From Microcaldota archaeon (GTDB taxonomy: Archaea; Micrarchaeota; Micrarchaeia; Norongarragalinales; Norongarragalinaceae), in assembly GCA_016214445.1 (NCBI GenBank), contig JACROM010000036.1, forward strand, positions 1-15,266: 15,266 nt of DNA, given 5' to 3'. The translations under genes and the position numbers were made by a program. The notes under the pieces were generated by a model. The model did not search any database. It saw only the letters and a program-made list of their open reading frames with translations, and was not told the DNA's origin. Positions within the stretch are counted from its first letter, which is position 1; each line of letters begins with the position of its first letter. This document shows, piece by piece, positions 1-7,730 of the stretch.

Positions 1-117
1 AACGCCGCTTGGACTATGCGTAAGGCGGTTGAAAAAATCCGTGATTCACTTCACGAGGTGAAACGAGTCTTACTGCAACGTCTTTATAGACGTAAACTCA
101 CAAATGCGATAGATTAG
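1..117 (+). CDS. 3' end of an unidentified gene, possibly first ORF of the same mobile element
   Basis: An open frame enters from the left edge and stops at TAG 115-117. The 38 visible residues are basic and helical (for example EKIRDSLHEVKRVLL), with no motif I recognise. The frame is the same as that of the transposase starting at 124, and only two sense codons separate this stop from that ATG. It could be the first ORF of a two-ORF insertion sequence, the N-terminal part of the transposase split by a TAG, or an unrelated gene. The left edge hides the answer. Confidence 0.5.
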   Translation, partial: NAAWTMRKAVEKIRDSLHEVKRVLLQRLYRRKLTNAID

Positions 118-123
118 TACCGT

Positions 124-1191
124 ATGCGAATTACGAACAAAGAACTCGGAGACGTCTTACAAAAGTTAGACGACATCATTGAAGAATACAAAGCTAACTC
201 GGTCGAAAAAAAGCGCGACTGGCGAACTTACGAGCTACAGCTTGCGGAACGCATTCGTTTCGCAATGCGTCAGCTAGACCCTTTGATTGACGAAGCCATT
301 GGCAAGATTACAATCGTGAGGGGAGAATCTCGCGGCAGAAAACCAGAGTTGTCTGTCAAGCAAAAGACGAGCCTGCTTTTGCTTAAACACTTGTTCGGTA
401 AAAGCAACCGTGAAATGTCACTGATGCTGGTCGTGTTCAGTCTCTTGTCAGATATTGACGTGAGTTACAAAACGGTCGAGCGCTTGTATTCCGACCCTGA
501 AGTTTTGATGGTTTTGCACAACATGCACGTTTTGATGATGAAAAAAAGGAACGTCACGAACCCCGACTGCACTGGTGATGGCACTGGCTACTCGTTATCA
601 ATCACCACGCATTATGCAACTGAAGCGCAGAAACTAAAAGACAAGGCGAAAGAAAACGAACCTCAAGCGCCCGTCAGTATTGAAAACACTGGCGATGTTA
701 AAGACGCTTCAGAAAAGGAGGCCAAGAAAAGAAAGCGTAGTGCGTTCGCTTTCATGTTCATGGATTTACGAACGCGAATGTACGTGGGATTCGGAAGCAG
801 TTTCAAGAGCGAAAAACAAGCTTTTCTAAAAGCGTTGGCGATGGCTCACGAGACGGGAATGAACAGCATTCGTATGGACAAGTATTATAGCGCGCAAACG
901 TACGCTACGTTGATGTCGGAAAACTTTCCGGACATCAAACTGTATTTCATTCCGAAAAGTAATGCGACTATTGAGGGGCCTTGGTCGTGGAAGCGGATGT
1001 TATATGACTTCGTGAATGCTACGCCGAATTATTTGCACGCATATTTCGGGCGTGAGCAGTCGGAAAGCGGAATTGGTGAAGACAAGAATAGGGTTGGCTG
1101 GACGATTGCTCAGCGAAGGGATGATCGTATTGATACGGCGGTTTTTTGCACTGGGACGTGGCATAACTTGTTTTGGCTAAAGGAAACCTGA
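124..1191 (+). CDS. DDE transposase (archaeal ISNCY/ISA1214-like, family tentative)
   Basis: This 355-residue protein looks like a full-length archaeal DDE transposase. A helical N-terminus (1-60) is followed by a conserved block with LLLLKHLFGKSNREM and VSYKTVERLYSD (about 85-125). The presumed catalytic core has D152 in GDGTGYS, D252 in the MDKYYSA segment and a Glu near 311-319 in ESGIGEDKNRVGW. It ends with TWHNLFWL, a C-terminal pattern common in archaeal transposases. A charged, low-complexity linker (about 168-206) separates the first Asp from the next strand. The ATG at 124 is the first start after the in-frame TAG at 115, and I see no strong ribosome binding site. It ends 33 bases before the convergent ileS stop, so the element's right end must lie in 1192-1224 or inside ileS. 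The family name is from memory of motif style; the DDE assignment is firmer than the family. Confidence 0.8.
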   Translation: MRITNKELGDVLQKLDDIIEEYKANSVEKKRDWRTYELQLAERIRFAMRQLDPLIDEAIGKITIVRGESRGRKPELSVKQKTSLLLLKHLFGKSNREMSLMLVVFSLLSDIDVSYKTVERLYSDPEVLMVLHNMHVLMMKKRNVTNPDCTGDGTGYSLSITTHYATEAQKLKDKAKENEPQAPVSIENTGDVKDASEKEAKKRKRSAFAFMFMDLRTRMYVGFGSSFKSEKQAFLKALAMAHETGMNSIRMDKYYSAQTYATLMSENFPDIKLYFIPKSNATIEGPWSWKRMLYDFVNATPNYLHAYFGREQSESGIGEDKNRVGWTIAQRRDDRIDTAVFCTGTWHNLFWLKET

Positions 1192-1224
1192 TTTTTGTCC
1201 CACACCCTCGCTATAAGTTATTGC

Positions 1225-3999
1225 CTAAACTTTTTCGAAGCTGAATGACACTGCTACGTCTTCCACCTTGTCCTCGGTTTTCTGCTTTGAGGTGACGAAA
1301 CCGACGCGGGCCGCGTTGACGGCGTTCTTCAGACCGTTCTCCTGCTTCTTCAGGAACGCCTTGAACTTTGAGTCGGAAACTTGTAGCTTCAGCGAAATTT
1401 CGTCCTTCACGTGCAACCCTGCTTTTTTGCGGTTCTCCTGAATCTTGCGCGTGAGCTCGCGGAACATCTCCATTTGCTGCAGTTGTTCATCTCGCTCCAA
1501 ATCCACGTAAACCTTGCCGAACTGAAACTCCTTTTCCGCGAAGTTCCCTTCAGGCGCGCGGTCCAGGTAGGTGACATGTAAAGAGTTCAGGGAACGCAAC
1601 ATAATGCTTTGGAGCGAAGTGACCGCTTTCTCTACACCGGCATCGCCTACAACACACACCCGCTTGACAGGAGCGCGTAGCTTTATTCCTGCTTCGGTAC
1701 GGGCTGCGTTGGCTGCCTCGGTGGTCTGGATCGCTATGTCCATGATTTTTTCAAGCTGGTCGTCGCCCTTTTCTCCTGTAGGATAGTATTGAAGGTGGAC
1801 GCTTTCCTTTCCTCCGAGCCTGCGCCACAGGTAATCGGAAATGAACGGGGTGATTGGAGCCATAAGCAGCGAAAGCTGCCGCAGAACGTGGTAAAGAACG
1901 TTGAAGCACTCCTCGTCGCCTTCGCCCGCCCGGTCGCGGATTAGCTTTATGTACCAGCGGGAAAAGTCGTTTACAGTGAAGTCCAACAGCTTCCTGCCGA
2001 CATGATGGAACTCAAAAAGCTCGAAGTGCCGGATTATTTCGGTGGTAACAGTGTTCAAACGCGAAACAAGCCATTTGTCCTCGGTTTCCAAAAGCGTAGG
2101 CGCGGAAGGCTTGAATTTTTCGGGCTTGTAGGACTCGTAGAAGATAAGCGAGTTCCAGAGGATGTTGAGCGATTTGTAAACTTCGCGGGCAGTAGCCAGC
2201 GAAAACTTCTGCACGTCCCAAGGAGCCACGTCCCAGCAGTAATACAACCTGATCGCGTCCGCGCCGACCTGCTTCAACGCATCCTCGGCCCAGACCACGT
2301 TGCCGACGCTCTTGCTCATTTTTTCGCCCTTCTCGTCAACGACCCAGCCCATCATGGAGACGTTCCTGTAGGCCGGCTTGTCGAAAGCTGCCATGCCAGT
2401 GAACATCAACACGTAAAACCAGCCGCGGATTTGGTCCTGCGACTCGTTTATGGCGTCAACTATGGTGTCGCCTGTAAGGCTCTCGAAAAGCTCCTTGTTC
2501 CGAAAAGGGTAGCCAAGCGAAGCCCAGGGCGAAATCGAGGAATCGTACCACACGTTGAATATGTCCTTGATGCGGCGCATTTGCTTTCCGCACTCGCACT
2601 TAAGTGCAATGGAGTCAACGGAATGACGGTGCAAATCCTTCAACAGCCCCGGGTCCTTTATTGCGTTCTGACGCAATTCCTCAACAGAGCCTATGACTTT
2701 CTTGCGTCCGCACTCGTCGCAAACCCAGATTGGTATGGGGATGCCCCAGAAGCGCTGCTGCGAGATGCACCAGTCAGTTGCCTCGCTCACCCAGTTGTTG
2801 AAAGCGTCTTTACCGAAAGAGGGCATCCAGTTCACGTCCTGGTCGGTCTGGCCGTGGCCGGGCGCGGTGTGGACTATGCCGGTCCCGTCTTCAACCGTAA
2901 CAAACTGCTCAAATTCTTCTCGTTCTTCGCCTGCATCAGAGGCCCGAACAACTGTCTTTAGCTGCCCGTCAGAACCGAAATGCTTGGCGGTCATACTCGC
3001 AGCTACCGAAAGTGCTTCTTCCGTTGGCTTGTGCTTTTTGTATTTTTTCCTCACCATTATGGGAATGCTCATGTAGACGCGGTAAGCGCTGTTGTTTTTC
3101 ACTGCCTCTTTCTGCTGTTCCGATTCAACCAGCGGCTCGTACTTCAGGCCGTCCAGCTTGCTGCCCGGAAACGTCTCGATTATCTCGTATTCCAGCTGGC
3201 AGTCTTCAGCCAGCGCCTTGTTCACGAGCTTCTTGGCAAGGATGTAAACCTCTTTTCCCACTTTCGCCTTCGCGTACTCCTCGTTTCCGGCAACAGCCAA
3301 CGCGGTATTTGACGGAAGAGTCCACGGGGTAGTTGTCCAAACAAGAAGGAACTCGTTCTTCTTTCCCTTGACCTTGAACTTGACGTAAATGGAAGGGTCG
3401 GTCACGTCCTTGTAGGAATCGCTGACTTCGTAGCCGCTCAATGCGGTTTCGCACTTGGGACACCAGTGGATGCTCTTGGAGCCTTCAACAAGGAAACCTT
3501 TCTCGTGCAACCTTTTCAGGGTCCACCAAGCGCTTTCGATGTAGTACGGCTTGTAAGTAAAGTAAGGCTCAAAGTAAGCGCGCCACGCGCCAAGGGCGTC
3601 GTAAGCGCGTAACCAGGCCTTTTCGTTGTTCTCCACTTTCTTCAAGCAAAGAGCGTCGAACTCCTCGACTCCCATCTTCTCGATGTCCTGCTTGCTCTGC
3701 GTGCCCAGCTCCTTTTCCACCATCACTTCAACTGGAAGGCCATGGCAGTCGAACCCTGGCTGGATGAAGGTGTTGAAGCCCTGCATGTAGCGCAAACGAG
3801 TCCAGATGTCCTTGCACGTTGTTGTTTTGACGTGCCCCACGTGCGGCAATGAATTGACGTAGGGCGGGCCGTCCAGAAGATAGTACTTTTTCGCGCCTTG
3901 ACGGTTTTCAGCGAGCTTTTGCGCTACTTTTTCCTTCTTCCACGCTTCCCGGACCAGTTGCTCTACGGCCTGCGGGTCGTATTTTTTCAGTGACTCCAT
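1225..3999 (-). CDS. ileS: isoleucyl-tRNA synthetase, with internal gap in the editing domain
   Basis: This class I synthetase charges tRNA-Ile with isoleucine in the cytoplasm. The start is ATG at 3999, with GGAG at 4004-4007 just upstream; the frame is open for 52 more codons, but these run into proS. From this start the protein has 924 residues. Visible motifs are HVGH at 53-56, the zinc-type WCPKC at 179-183, the threonine-rich editing motif WTTTPWT at 221-227, GTGIVHTAPGHG at 372-383, WCISQQRFWG at 410-419, a second Cys set (427, 430, 468, 470) and KMSKS at 560-564, then the anticodon-binding helices. Two oddities stand out. About 45 extra residues (roughly 310-365, with MSIPIMVRKKYKKHK) precede GTGIVH. 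Directly after the editing Asp (386) the protein jumps to VNWMPSFG, so roughly 100 residues normally found there, including the SYPxCWRCxxPLIYRxxEQWF-type segment, are absent without loss of frame. The identity is certain; whether editing, or even folding, is intact is not. Confidence 0.96.
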   Translation of the reverse strand: MESLKKYDPQAVEQLVREAWKKEKVAQKLAENRQGAKKYYLLDGPPYVNSLPHVGHVKTTTCKDIWTRLRYMQGFNTFIQPGFDCHGLPVEVMVEKELGTQSKQDIEKMGVEEFDALCLKKVENNEKAWLRAYDALGAWRAYFEPYFTYKPYYIESAWWTLKRLHEKGFLVEGSKSIHWCPKCETALSGYEVSDSYKDVTDPSIYVKFKVKGKKNEFLLVWTTTPWTLPSNTALAVAGNEEYAKAKVGKEVYILAKKLVNKALAEDCQLEYEIIETFPGSKLDGLKYEPLVESEQQKEAVKNNSAYRVYMSIPIMVRKKYKKHKPTEEALSVAASMTAKHFGSDGQLKTVVRASDAGEEREEFEQFVTVEDGTGIVHTAPGHGQTDQDVNWMPSFGKDAFNNWVSEATDWCISQQRFWGIPIPIWVCDECGRKKVIGSVEELRQNAIKDPGLLKDLHRHSVDSIALKCECGKQMRRIKDIFNVWYDSSISPWASLGYPFRNKELFESLTGDTIVDAINESQDQIRGWFYVLMFTGMAAFDKPAYRNVSMMGWVVDEKGEKMSKSVGNVVWAEDALKQVGADAIRLYYCWDVAPWDVQKFSLATAREVYKSLNILWNSLIFYESYKPEKFKPSAPTLLETEDKWLVSRLNTVTTEIIRHFELFEFHHVGRKLLDFTVNDFSRWYIKLIRDRAGEGDEECFNVLYHVLRQLSLLMAPITPFISDYLWRRLGGKESVHLQYYPTGEKGDDQLEKIMDIAIQTTEAANAARTEAGIKLRAPVKRVCVVGDAGVEKAVTSLQSIMLRSLNSLHVTYLDRAPEGNFAEKEFQFGKVYVDLERDEQLQQMEMFRELTRKIQENRKKAGLHVKDEISLKLQVSDSKFKAFLKKQENGLKNAVNAARVGFVTSKQKTEDKVEDVAVSFSFEKV

Positions 4000-4065
4000 T
4001 ATTCTCCAGTCCTCAATGTAAAAAAGCAATCTCTTATTAACGTTTATTGGTCTTAAAATAAAGGT
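4000..4065. promoter_or_regulatory. divergent ileS/proS promoter region
   Basis: Only 66 bases separate the two divergent start codons. On the plus strand TTATTAA (4034-4040) lies about the archaeal TATA distance before the proS ATG at 4066, which suggests a leaderless or nearly leaderless proS message. On the minus strand TTTATTTTAA (4061-4052) could drive ileS from about 4030, leaving a short leader that contains GGAG before ATG 3999. The ileS box lies nearer to proS and the proS box nearer to ileS, so the two promoters would overlap and could compete. These boxes are read by eye only. Confidence 0.45.
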
Positions 4066-5493
4066 ATGCTTGAGAACAAGAAAGAGGAAAAATTCGCCGA
4101 ATGGTACATCGAGCTGGTTGAGAAAGCGGAGCTCATGGACTACTCGCCTGTACAAGGCTCAATGATAATCCGCCCGCGGGCCTACGCCATCTGGCAAGCT
4201 GTACAGGACGTCCTGAACGCCAAAATGAAAGCGGACGGAGTAGAGAACGCCTACTTCCCTATTTTCATACCCGAAAACCTGCTCAAAAAGGAAGCGGAAC
4301 ACTTCGAGGGATTCTCTCCGGAAGTAGCTTGGGTAACGCACGGCGGCAACGAACAATTGGGCGAGAGGCTTGCTCTTAGGCCCACTTCGGAAACAATCAT
4401 GTACGTCCAGTTCTCCAAGTGGATAAGAAGCCACCGCGATTTGCCGTTGAAAATCAACCAGTGGTGCAACATTATAAGGTGGGACACCAAGGCTTTGAAG
4501 CCGTTCCTGCGAACGCGCGAGTTCCTGTGGCAGGAAGGCCACACCGCACATGCCACAAAAGAGGAAGCGGAAGAAATGGTCTTGAAAGCCCTTGACTGGT
4601 ACCGCGTTCTTTGCGAGGAATACCTTTGCATTCCTGTGCTGCTCGGAAAGAAGGGCAAGAACGAGACCTTTCCAGGCGCTGACTACACTACCACCATAGA
4701 AACCCTGATGCCAGATGGCAAAGCCCTTCAGGCTGGAACCTCGCACCTGCTGGGCCAGAATTTCGCGAAAATGTTCGACATAAAGTTCAAGGACGCCAGG
4801 AGCGAAGAACAGTTCGCGTGGCAGACCAGCTGGGGCGTTTCAACAAGGTTGATTGGAGCGTTGGCGATGATGCACTCCGACAACAAAGGACTCGTTTTAC
4901 CGCCGAAAGTCGCTTCGCTCCAAGTGGTCATAGTGCCCATAACCGGCGGCGGCGATGATTCTGCAATGGTGCTGCAGGCAGCTGGCAGGATGGAAAAAAC
5001 TTTGATGGACGCGGGAATCACAGTTAAGACGGACAACAGGGACGACAAGACTCCCGGGTTCAAGTACAACTACTGGGAAGCAAGAGGTGTTCCTTTGAGG
5101 TTGGAAATAGGGTTCCGGGAACTCGCCCAAAGGGGCGCTACTGCCGCGAGAAGGGACACCGGCGAAAAGGATTTCGTTTCCGAGGAGAAAATCGTCCAAA
5201 TATGTGAAGGGCTCCTTGAACAGATACAGGAGAACCTGTTCAACAAGGCGAAATCATTCGTGAAAGCCAACATCCACACTGCCAGGGACTTCACGGACTT
5301 CAAGGCCATTCTCGACGAACGCAAAGGCTTCGTGATGTCGCCATGGTGCGGCGACCCGCGGTGCGAGGAAGCCATAAAGGAGGAAACTTCCGCAACCATC
5401 CGGCTCATCCCGTTCAACGACGAACCTCACGGGAAGTGCGTCATGTGCGGCCGCGACGCGCTTCACACGGCATTCTTCGCGAGAAGCTATTAG
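4066..5493 (+). CDS. proS: prolyl-tRNA synthetase, archaeal/eukaryotic type
   Basis: This class II synthetase charges tRNA-Pro. At 475 residues it has the usual archaeal length. Visible features are the motif 1 region around MIIRPRAYAIWQAV, the proline-pocket RPTSET (105-110), motif 2 with FLRTREFLWQEGHTAHA (147-163), TSHLLGQNFAKMFDIKF (225-241), and motif 3 in WGVSTRLIGALAMMHSDNKG (256-275). An anticodon-binding domain and the archaeal C-terminal zinc domain follow, with C428, C433, C458 and C461. It has no bacterial-type INS editing insertion, so proofreading of Ala- or Cys-tRNA-Pro would depend on a separate enzyme; a YbaK-family gene lies about 1 kb downstream. It is divergent from ileS. 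No lesion is visible. Confidence 0.98.
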   Translation: MLENKKEEKFAEWYIELVEKAELMDYSPVQGSMIIRPRAYAIWQAVQDVLNAKMKADGVENAYFPIFIPENLLKKEAEHFEGFSPEVAWVTHGGNEQLGERLALRPTSETIMYVQFSKWIRSHRDLPLKINQWCNIIRWDTKALKPFLRTREFLWQEGHTAHATKEEAEEMVLKALDWYRVLCEEYLCIPVLLGKKGKNETFPGADYTTTIETLMPDGKALQAGTSHLLGQNFAKMFDIKFKDARSEEQFAWQTSWGVSTRLIGALAMMHSDNKGLVLPPKVASLQVVIVPITGGGDDSAMVLQAAGRMEKTLMDAGITVKTDNRDDKTPGFKYNYWEARGVPLRLEIGFRELAQRGATAARRDTGEKDFVSEEKIVQICEGLLEQIQENLFNKAKSFVKANIHTARDFTDFKAILDERKGFVMSPWCGDPRCEEAIKEETSATIRLIPFNDEPHGKCVMCGRDALHTAFFARSY

Positions 5494-5500
5494 GGAGAAA

Positions 5501-5545
5501 ATGAAAACGCTTTTAGCCTTGACGGCACTATTAGTGAAAAGGTAG
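5501..5545 (+). CDS. possible 14-codon leader ORF upstream of the DsbA-like gene
   Basis: ATG at 5501 follows GGGAGA (5493-5498) and encodes MKTLLALTALLVKR before TAG at 5543. It lies between the proS stop and the DsbA-like start, in the same frame as the latter, with two sense codons between its stop and ATG 5552. It may be a leader peptide used for translational coupling, a remnant of a longer N-terminus, or chance. Confidence 0.25.
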   Translation: MKTLLALTALLVKR

Positions 5546-5551
5546 CCAGAC

Positions 5552-6469
5552 ATGGTCTTGTGTATTGTTGCATTGTTCGTATTCGCAGTGCTGGGAATAT
5601 TCTCGGCGCGGTACCGTTCGCTTGCCGGCGAGGCTTTCCGCTGCGTTTTCAAGACCATCACGTTGAGGCCGTGCGACACCGGATTGGACAGGCGCATAAA
5701 AAACAAGATAATAATCAAGACCATGCAGCGCTCCCCGAAGCTCGCACGAGTGCTGAACCAGAACTTCCACATCCTTTCAATCGCTTTCACGCTGTTGTTC
5801 TTCGCGAGCATGGCCTACTCCGCTGTTTCGGTTTACAATTACTTCGCTTTCGGCAACTGCAACGGCCCGAACAGCCCCGCTTTCTGCGTGTTCGACGAGA
5901 TTTTGGGCCGGAACCCGACCGCCCTTAAACCGGTCCTGCCCGGAGTCGGTCCGGTTCTCGGAAACGGCTCCATAAAACTAGTTGAATTCGGTTGCTTCAG
6001 CTGCCCCTACACGCGCGAAACCCAGCAGGCTTTGAAGGAATTCCTGGCAAAACATCCTGAAGTAGCATTGGAATTCCGCGCGCTGCCAATACAGAAGCAC
6101 GAGGACAGCTTCATTTCAGCCCAAGCGGCGTTCTGCGCGTTGGAGCAGGACAGGTTCTGGCAGTACCACGACTCGCTTTTCGCTGACGTCGACCACTCTG
6201 AAGCGCATCTGAAGAAAATAGCTGAAAGACTGGGTTTGGACGTCGCTGTTTTCAGCGACTGTCTTCCTTCCGACCGGTCGAAGCAGAGAGTGGACAAGGA
6301 CATCGAAGCAGGGGTTGCTGCTGGAATCTACGGCACTCCAGCGTTCTTCCTTGGAAACGCTTCACGGGTCGGCCCGCAAACCGAACCGGAATTCGAGAAC
6401 CTCCTGAAAGGGTATTCTTCTCCGTTCGGGCAGCACACAACTGGCGCGTGCGCACTGCCTGAAAACTAG
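5552..6469 (+). CDS. membrane-anchored DsbA-like thiol oxidoreductase (thioredoxin fold)
   Basis: This 305-residue protein probably makes or shuffles disulfide bonds outside the membrane. Two hydrophobic segments (about 2-18 and 75-95) flank a basic loop that contains TLRPCDTGLDRRIKNK, an arrangement I associate with archaeal DsbA-like proteins. A short extracytoplasmic stretch with C103 and C112 leads into a DsbA/thioredoxin domain with the active site FGCFSCPYTRE (CxxC at 148-151) and the cis-proline loop YGTPAFFLG (about 260-268). A further Cys pair (195, 237) lies in the helical insert. ATG 5552 is the first start after the in-frame TAG at 5543, with a weak AGGT upstream. It lies 58 bases after proS and could be read from the same message. 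Its stop interlocks with that of the convergent YbaK-type gene in a CTAG. No VKOR or DsbB partner is visible in the window. Confidence 0.88.
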   Translation: MVLCIVALFVFAVLGIFSARYRSLAGEAFRCVFKTITLRPCDTGLDRRIKNKIIIKTMQRSPKLARVLNQNFHILSIAFTLLFFASMAYSAVSVYNYFAFGNCNGPNSPAFCVFDEILGRNPTALKPVLPGVGPVLGNGSIKLVEFGCFSCPYTRETQQALKEFLAKHPEVALEFRALPIQKHEDSFISAQAAFCALEQDRFWQYHDSLFADVDHSEAHLKKIAERLGLDVAVFSDCLPSDRSKQRVDKDIEAGVAAGIYGTPAFFLGNASRVGPQTEPEFENLLKGYSSPFGQHTTGACALPEN

Positions 6470-6957
6470 TTTTTCACCAAATCAAAATAAGCAGCGCCAA
6501 GCGAGTCAAAGACTTTCTTCAAATCCCTGCTCTTCAGCTTGATTGATTTAGTTGTCAGGCCGGCGTTGAAAGCCGAATTCTCTTCCTCAAACACTTTGTT
6601 GTCAACCAGCAACGGCAGCTTTTTCAGATGGCCGAAAGGAGGAACTCCGCCTGGCTCGCAGCCCGTATTCTCGAAAACTTCCTCCGGCGTGGCAAACATC
6701 ACTTCTTGAGCTTGCAGCACCCTCTCCGCTTTCTTCCAGTGCATTTTCCTGTCAGCGGGCACGTTTATCACGACAAAAAATTCCTTGTCTTTGCGCTTGA
6801 ACTTGACCACTAACGCCTTCACTCCCTCGCTGTCCTTTGTTCCCCTTGCCTTCGAAGCTTCCGCGCTCGTCCTTACGGCTTCGTGTTCCATCACTTCGAA
6901 AGTTACGCCTGCTTCTTTCAGAATCCCTTCCATTTTTTCAAATTCCGATTCACTCAT
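6466..6957 (-). CDS. YbaK/ProX-family aminoacyl-tRNA deacylase
   Basis: This single-domain 163-residue protein belongs to the YbaK/aminoacyl-tRNA deacylase superfamily, which hydrolyses mischarged tRNA in trans, typically Cys- or Ala-tRNA-Pro. The family signature GCEPGGVPPFGH (99-110) is intact, and VKALVVKFK (46-54) holds the Lys expected in the active site (K47 by position). The start is ATG at 6957 (MSESEFEKMEGILK). Full-length family members are about 150-170 residues, so it is complete. It is convergent with the DsbA-like gene, the two stop codons overlapping within CTAG at 6466-6469. With archaeal-type proS nearby, which lacks an editing insert, proofreading of tRNA-Pro is a natural role. 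The exact substrate cannot be read from the sequence. Confidence 0.9.
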   Translation of the reverse strand: MSESEFEKMEGILKEAGVTFEVMEHEAVRTSAEASKARGTKDSEGVKALVVKFKRKDKEFFVVINVPADRKMHWKKAERVLQAQEVMFATPEEVFENTGCEPGGVPPFGHLKKLPLLVDNKVFEEENSAFNAGLTTKSIKLKSRDLKKVFDSLGAAYFDLVKN

Positions 6958-7074
6958 AAGCGACCAATTTCCATTTCAAGTTTTTTCGTTGTCGTTGTTT
7001 TCACCCTATTCTGGCCGTCAAATCCCTTTTCACTCCAAATCAACGCGCTTTCATTGAGGCCAACGCAAAGTAAA

Positions 7075-7485
7075 TTAAAGGCTGCCAGAATCCCTTGCGA
7101 GTTCTTGCATTGTTAAAACGCGCACCCTCTTCTGTTTCCCGAACTCCTTGTCTTGGCTCCAGATAGCCGCGTCCTCCTTCAACGCGCACGCGAGATAGAG
7201 CAAGTCCTTCGGGTCAGTTGAAAGCGAAGAAGCCGCTGGTAAAAAGGGTTCAAGCTCTTCATCTGGTACGATGTTCAATACTTTTAGCAAGAGTTTTGAA
7301 AGCCGGTCAAACTTTTCTTCGGTTCCGCCGTATTTAGGCAACAGTTCGTCCTTGTATTCTCTGAATTCCACCAGAATAAACGCGGGCGCGTAAAGTTCCA
7401 GTTTTGGATTAAACCAGAGCTGCCGGGTAACGCCGTCACGCAACAAACCGGAGAATAGCACGTTCGCGTCCGCCACTATTTTCAT
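7075..7485 (-). CDS. PIN-domain ribonuclease toxin (VapC-like)
   Basis: This 136-residue PIN-domain protein probably acts as the endoribonuclease toxin of a type II toxin-antitoxin pair. The acidic metal-binding residues typical of PIN nucleases are present: D6 in MKIVADANVLFSGLL, E40, D94 in STDPKDLLYLA, and D112 in WSQDKEF. Its ATG overlaps the stop of the upstream antitoxin (TAATG at 7483-7487), so translation is probably coupled. The sequence resembles the PIN group with VADANVLxSGLL starts, often paired with RHH antitoxins. All catalytic positions look intact, so the toxin is likely active. The RNA target cannot be predicted. Confidence 0.9.
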   Translation of the reverse strand: MKIVADANVLFSGLLRDGVTRQLWFNPKLELYAPAFILVEFREYKDELLPKYGGTEEKFDRLSKLLLKVLNIVPDEELEPFLPAASSLSTDPKDLLYLACALKEDAAIWSQDKEFGKQKRVRVLTMQELARDSGSL

Positions 7486-7730
7486 TACGCGATACCCCTT
7501 TTCTTGAGCAGATGTTCCGCGTGCCTTCCAACAGCTTCGCCTACTTCAGCCGCTATCCTGCCGACATCTTCCGGTGTGAGGTTGCTTTCCTTGGCCAACT
7601 CTTCGGCTTCCTCAAAATCAGCCAGCCGCTGTTCGATTATCGAGCGGATTACCGACGACCACCGCAGATGTTCGTGTTCCGCCATCCTCTTTTTCAGCTC
7701 ATCAGGCACAAATAACGTTATGTTTGCCAT
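7485..7730 (-). CDS. ribbon-helix-helix antitoxin (VapB-like)
   Basis: This 81-residue protein has an N-terminal ribbon-helix-helix fold: the strand NITLFVPDEL (3-12), then two helices covering KKRMAEHEHLRWSSVIRSII. The acidic, helical C-terminus (about 40-81) is the likely toxin-binding tail. It lies directly ahead of the PIN toxin gene in one operon, with overlapping stop and start codons. A pair of GTGGAACCAC repeats abuts its ATG, so autorepression by this protein is likely. The length fits VapB/RHH antitoxins. Confidence 0.88.
   Translation of the reverse strand: MANITLFVPDELKKRMAEHEHLRWSSVIRSIIEQRLADFEEAEELAKESNLTPEDVGRIAAEVGEAVGRHAEHLLKKRGIA

Noticed and set aside
2002..2961. A 319-codon plus-strand open frame antisense to ileS
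   Set aside because: It lies wholly over the well-supported ileS, has no ribosome binding site or recognisable domain, and its composition reflects the opposite strand's codons. The same holds for the other antisense frames over proS, tyrS and the CBS gene.
4000..4155. A 52-residue N-terminal extension of IleRS
   Set aside because: It would run through the divergent promoter into the start of proS and has no family resemblance; ATG 3999 with GGAG upstream begins in the usual place.
5543..5545. TAG read through as pyrrolysine, joining the 14-codon ORF to the DsbA-like protein
   Set aside because: No pyrrolysine genes are visible, several other genes end in TAG, and the protein from ATG 5552 already starts with its membrane helix.
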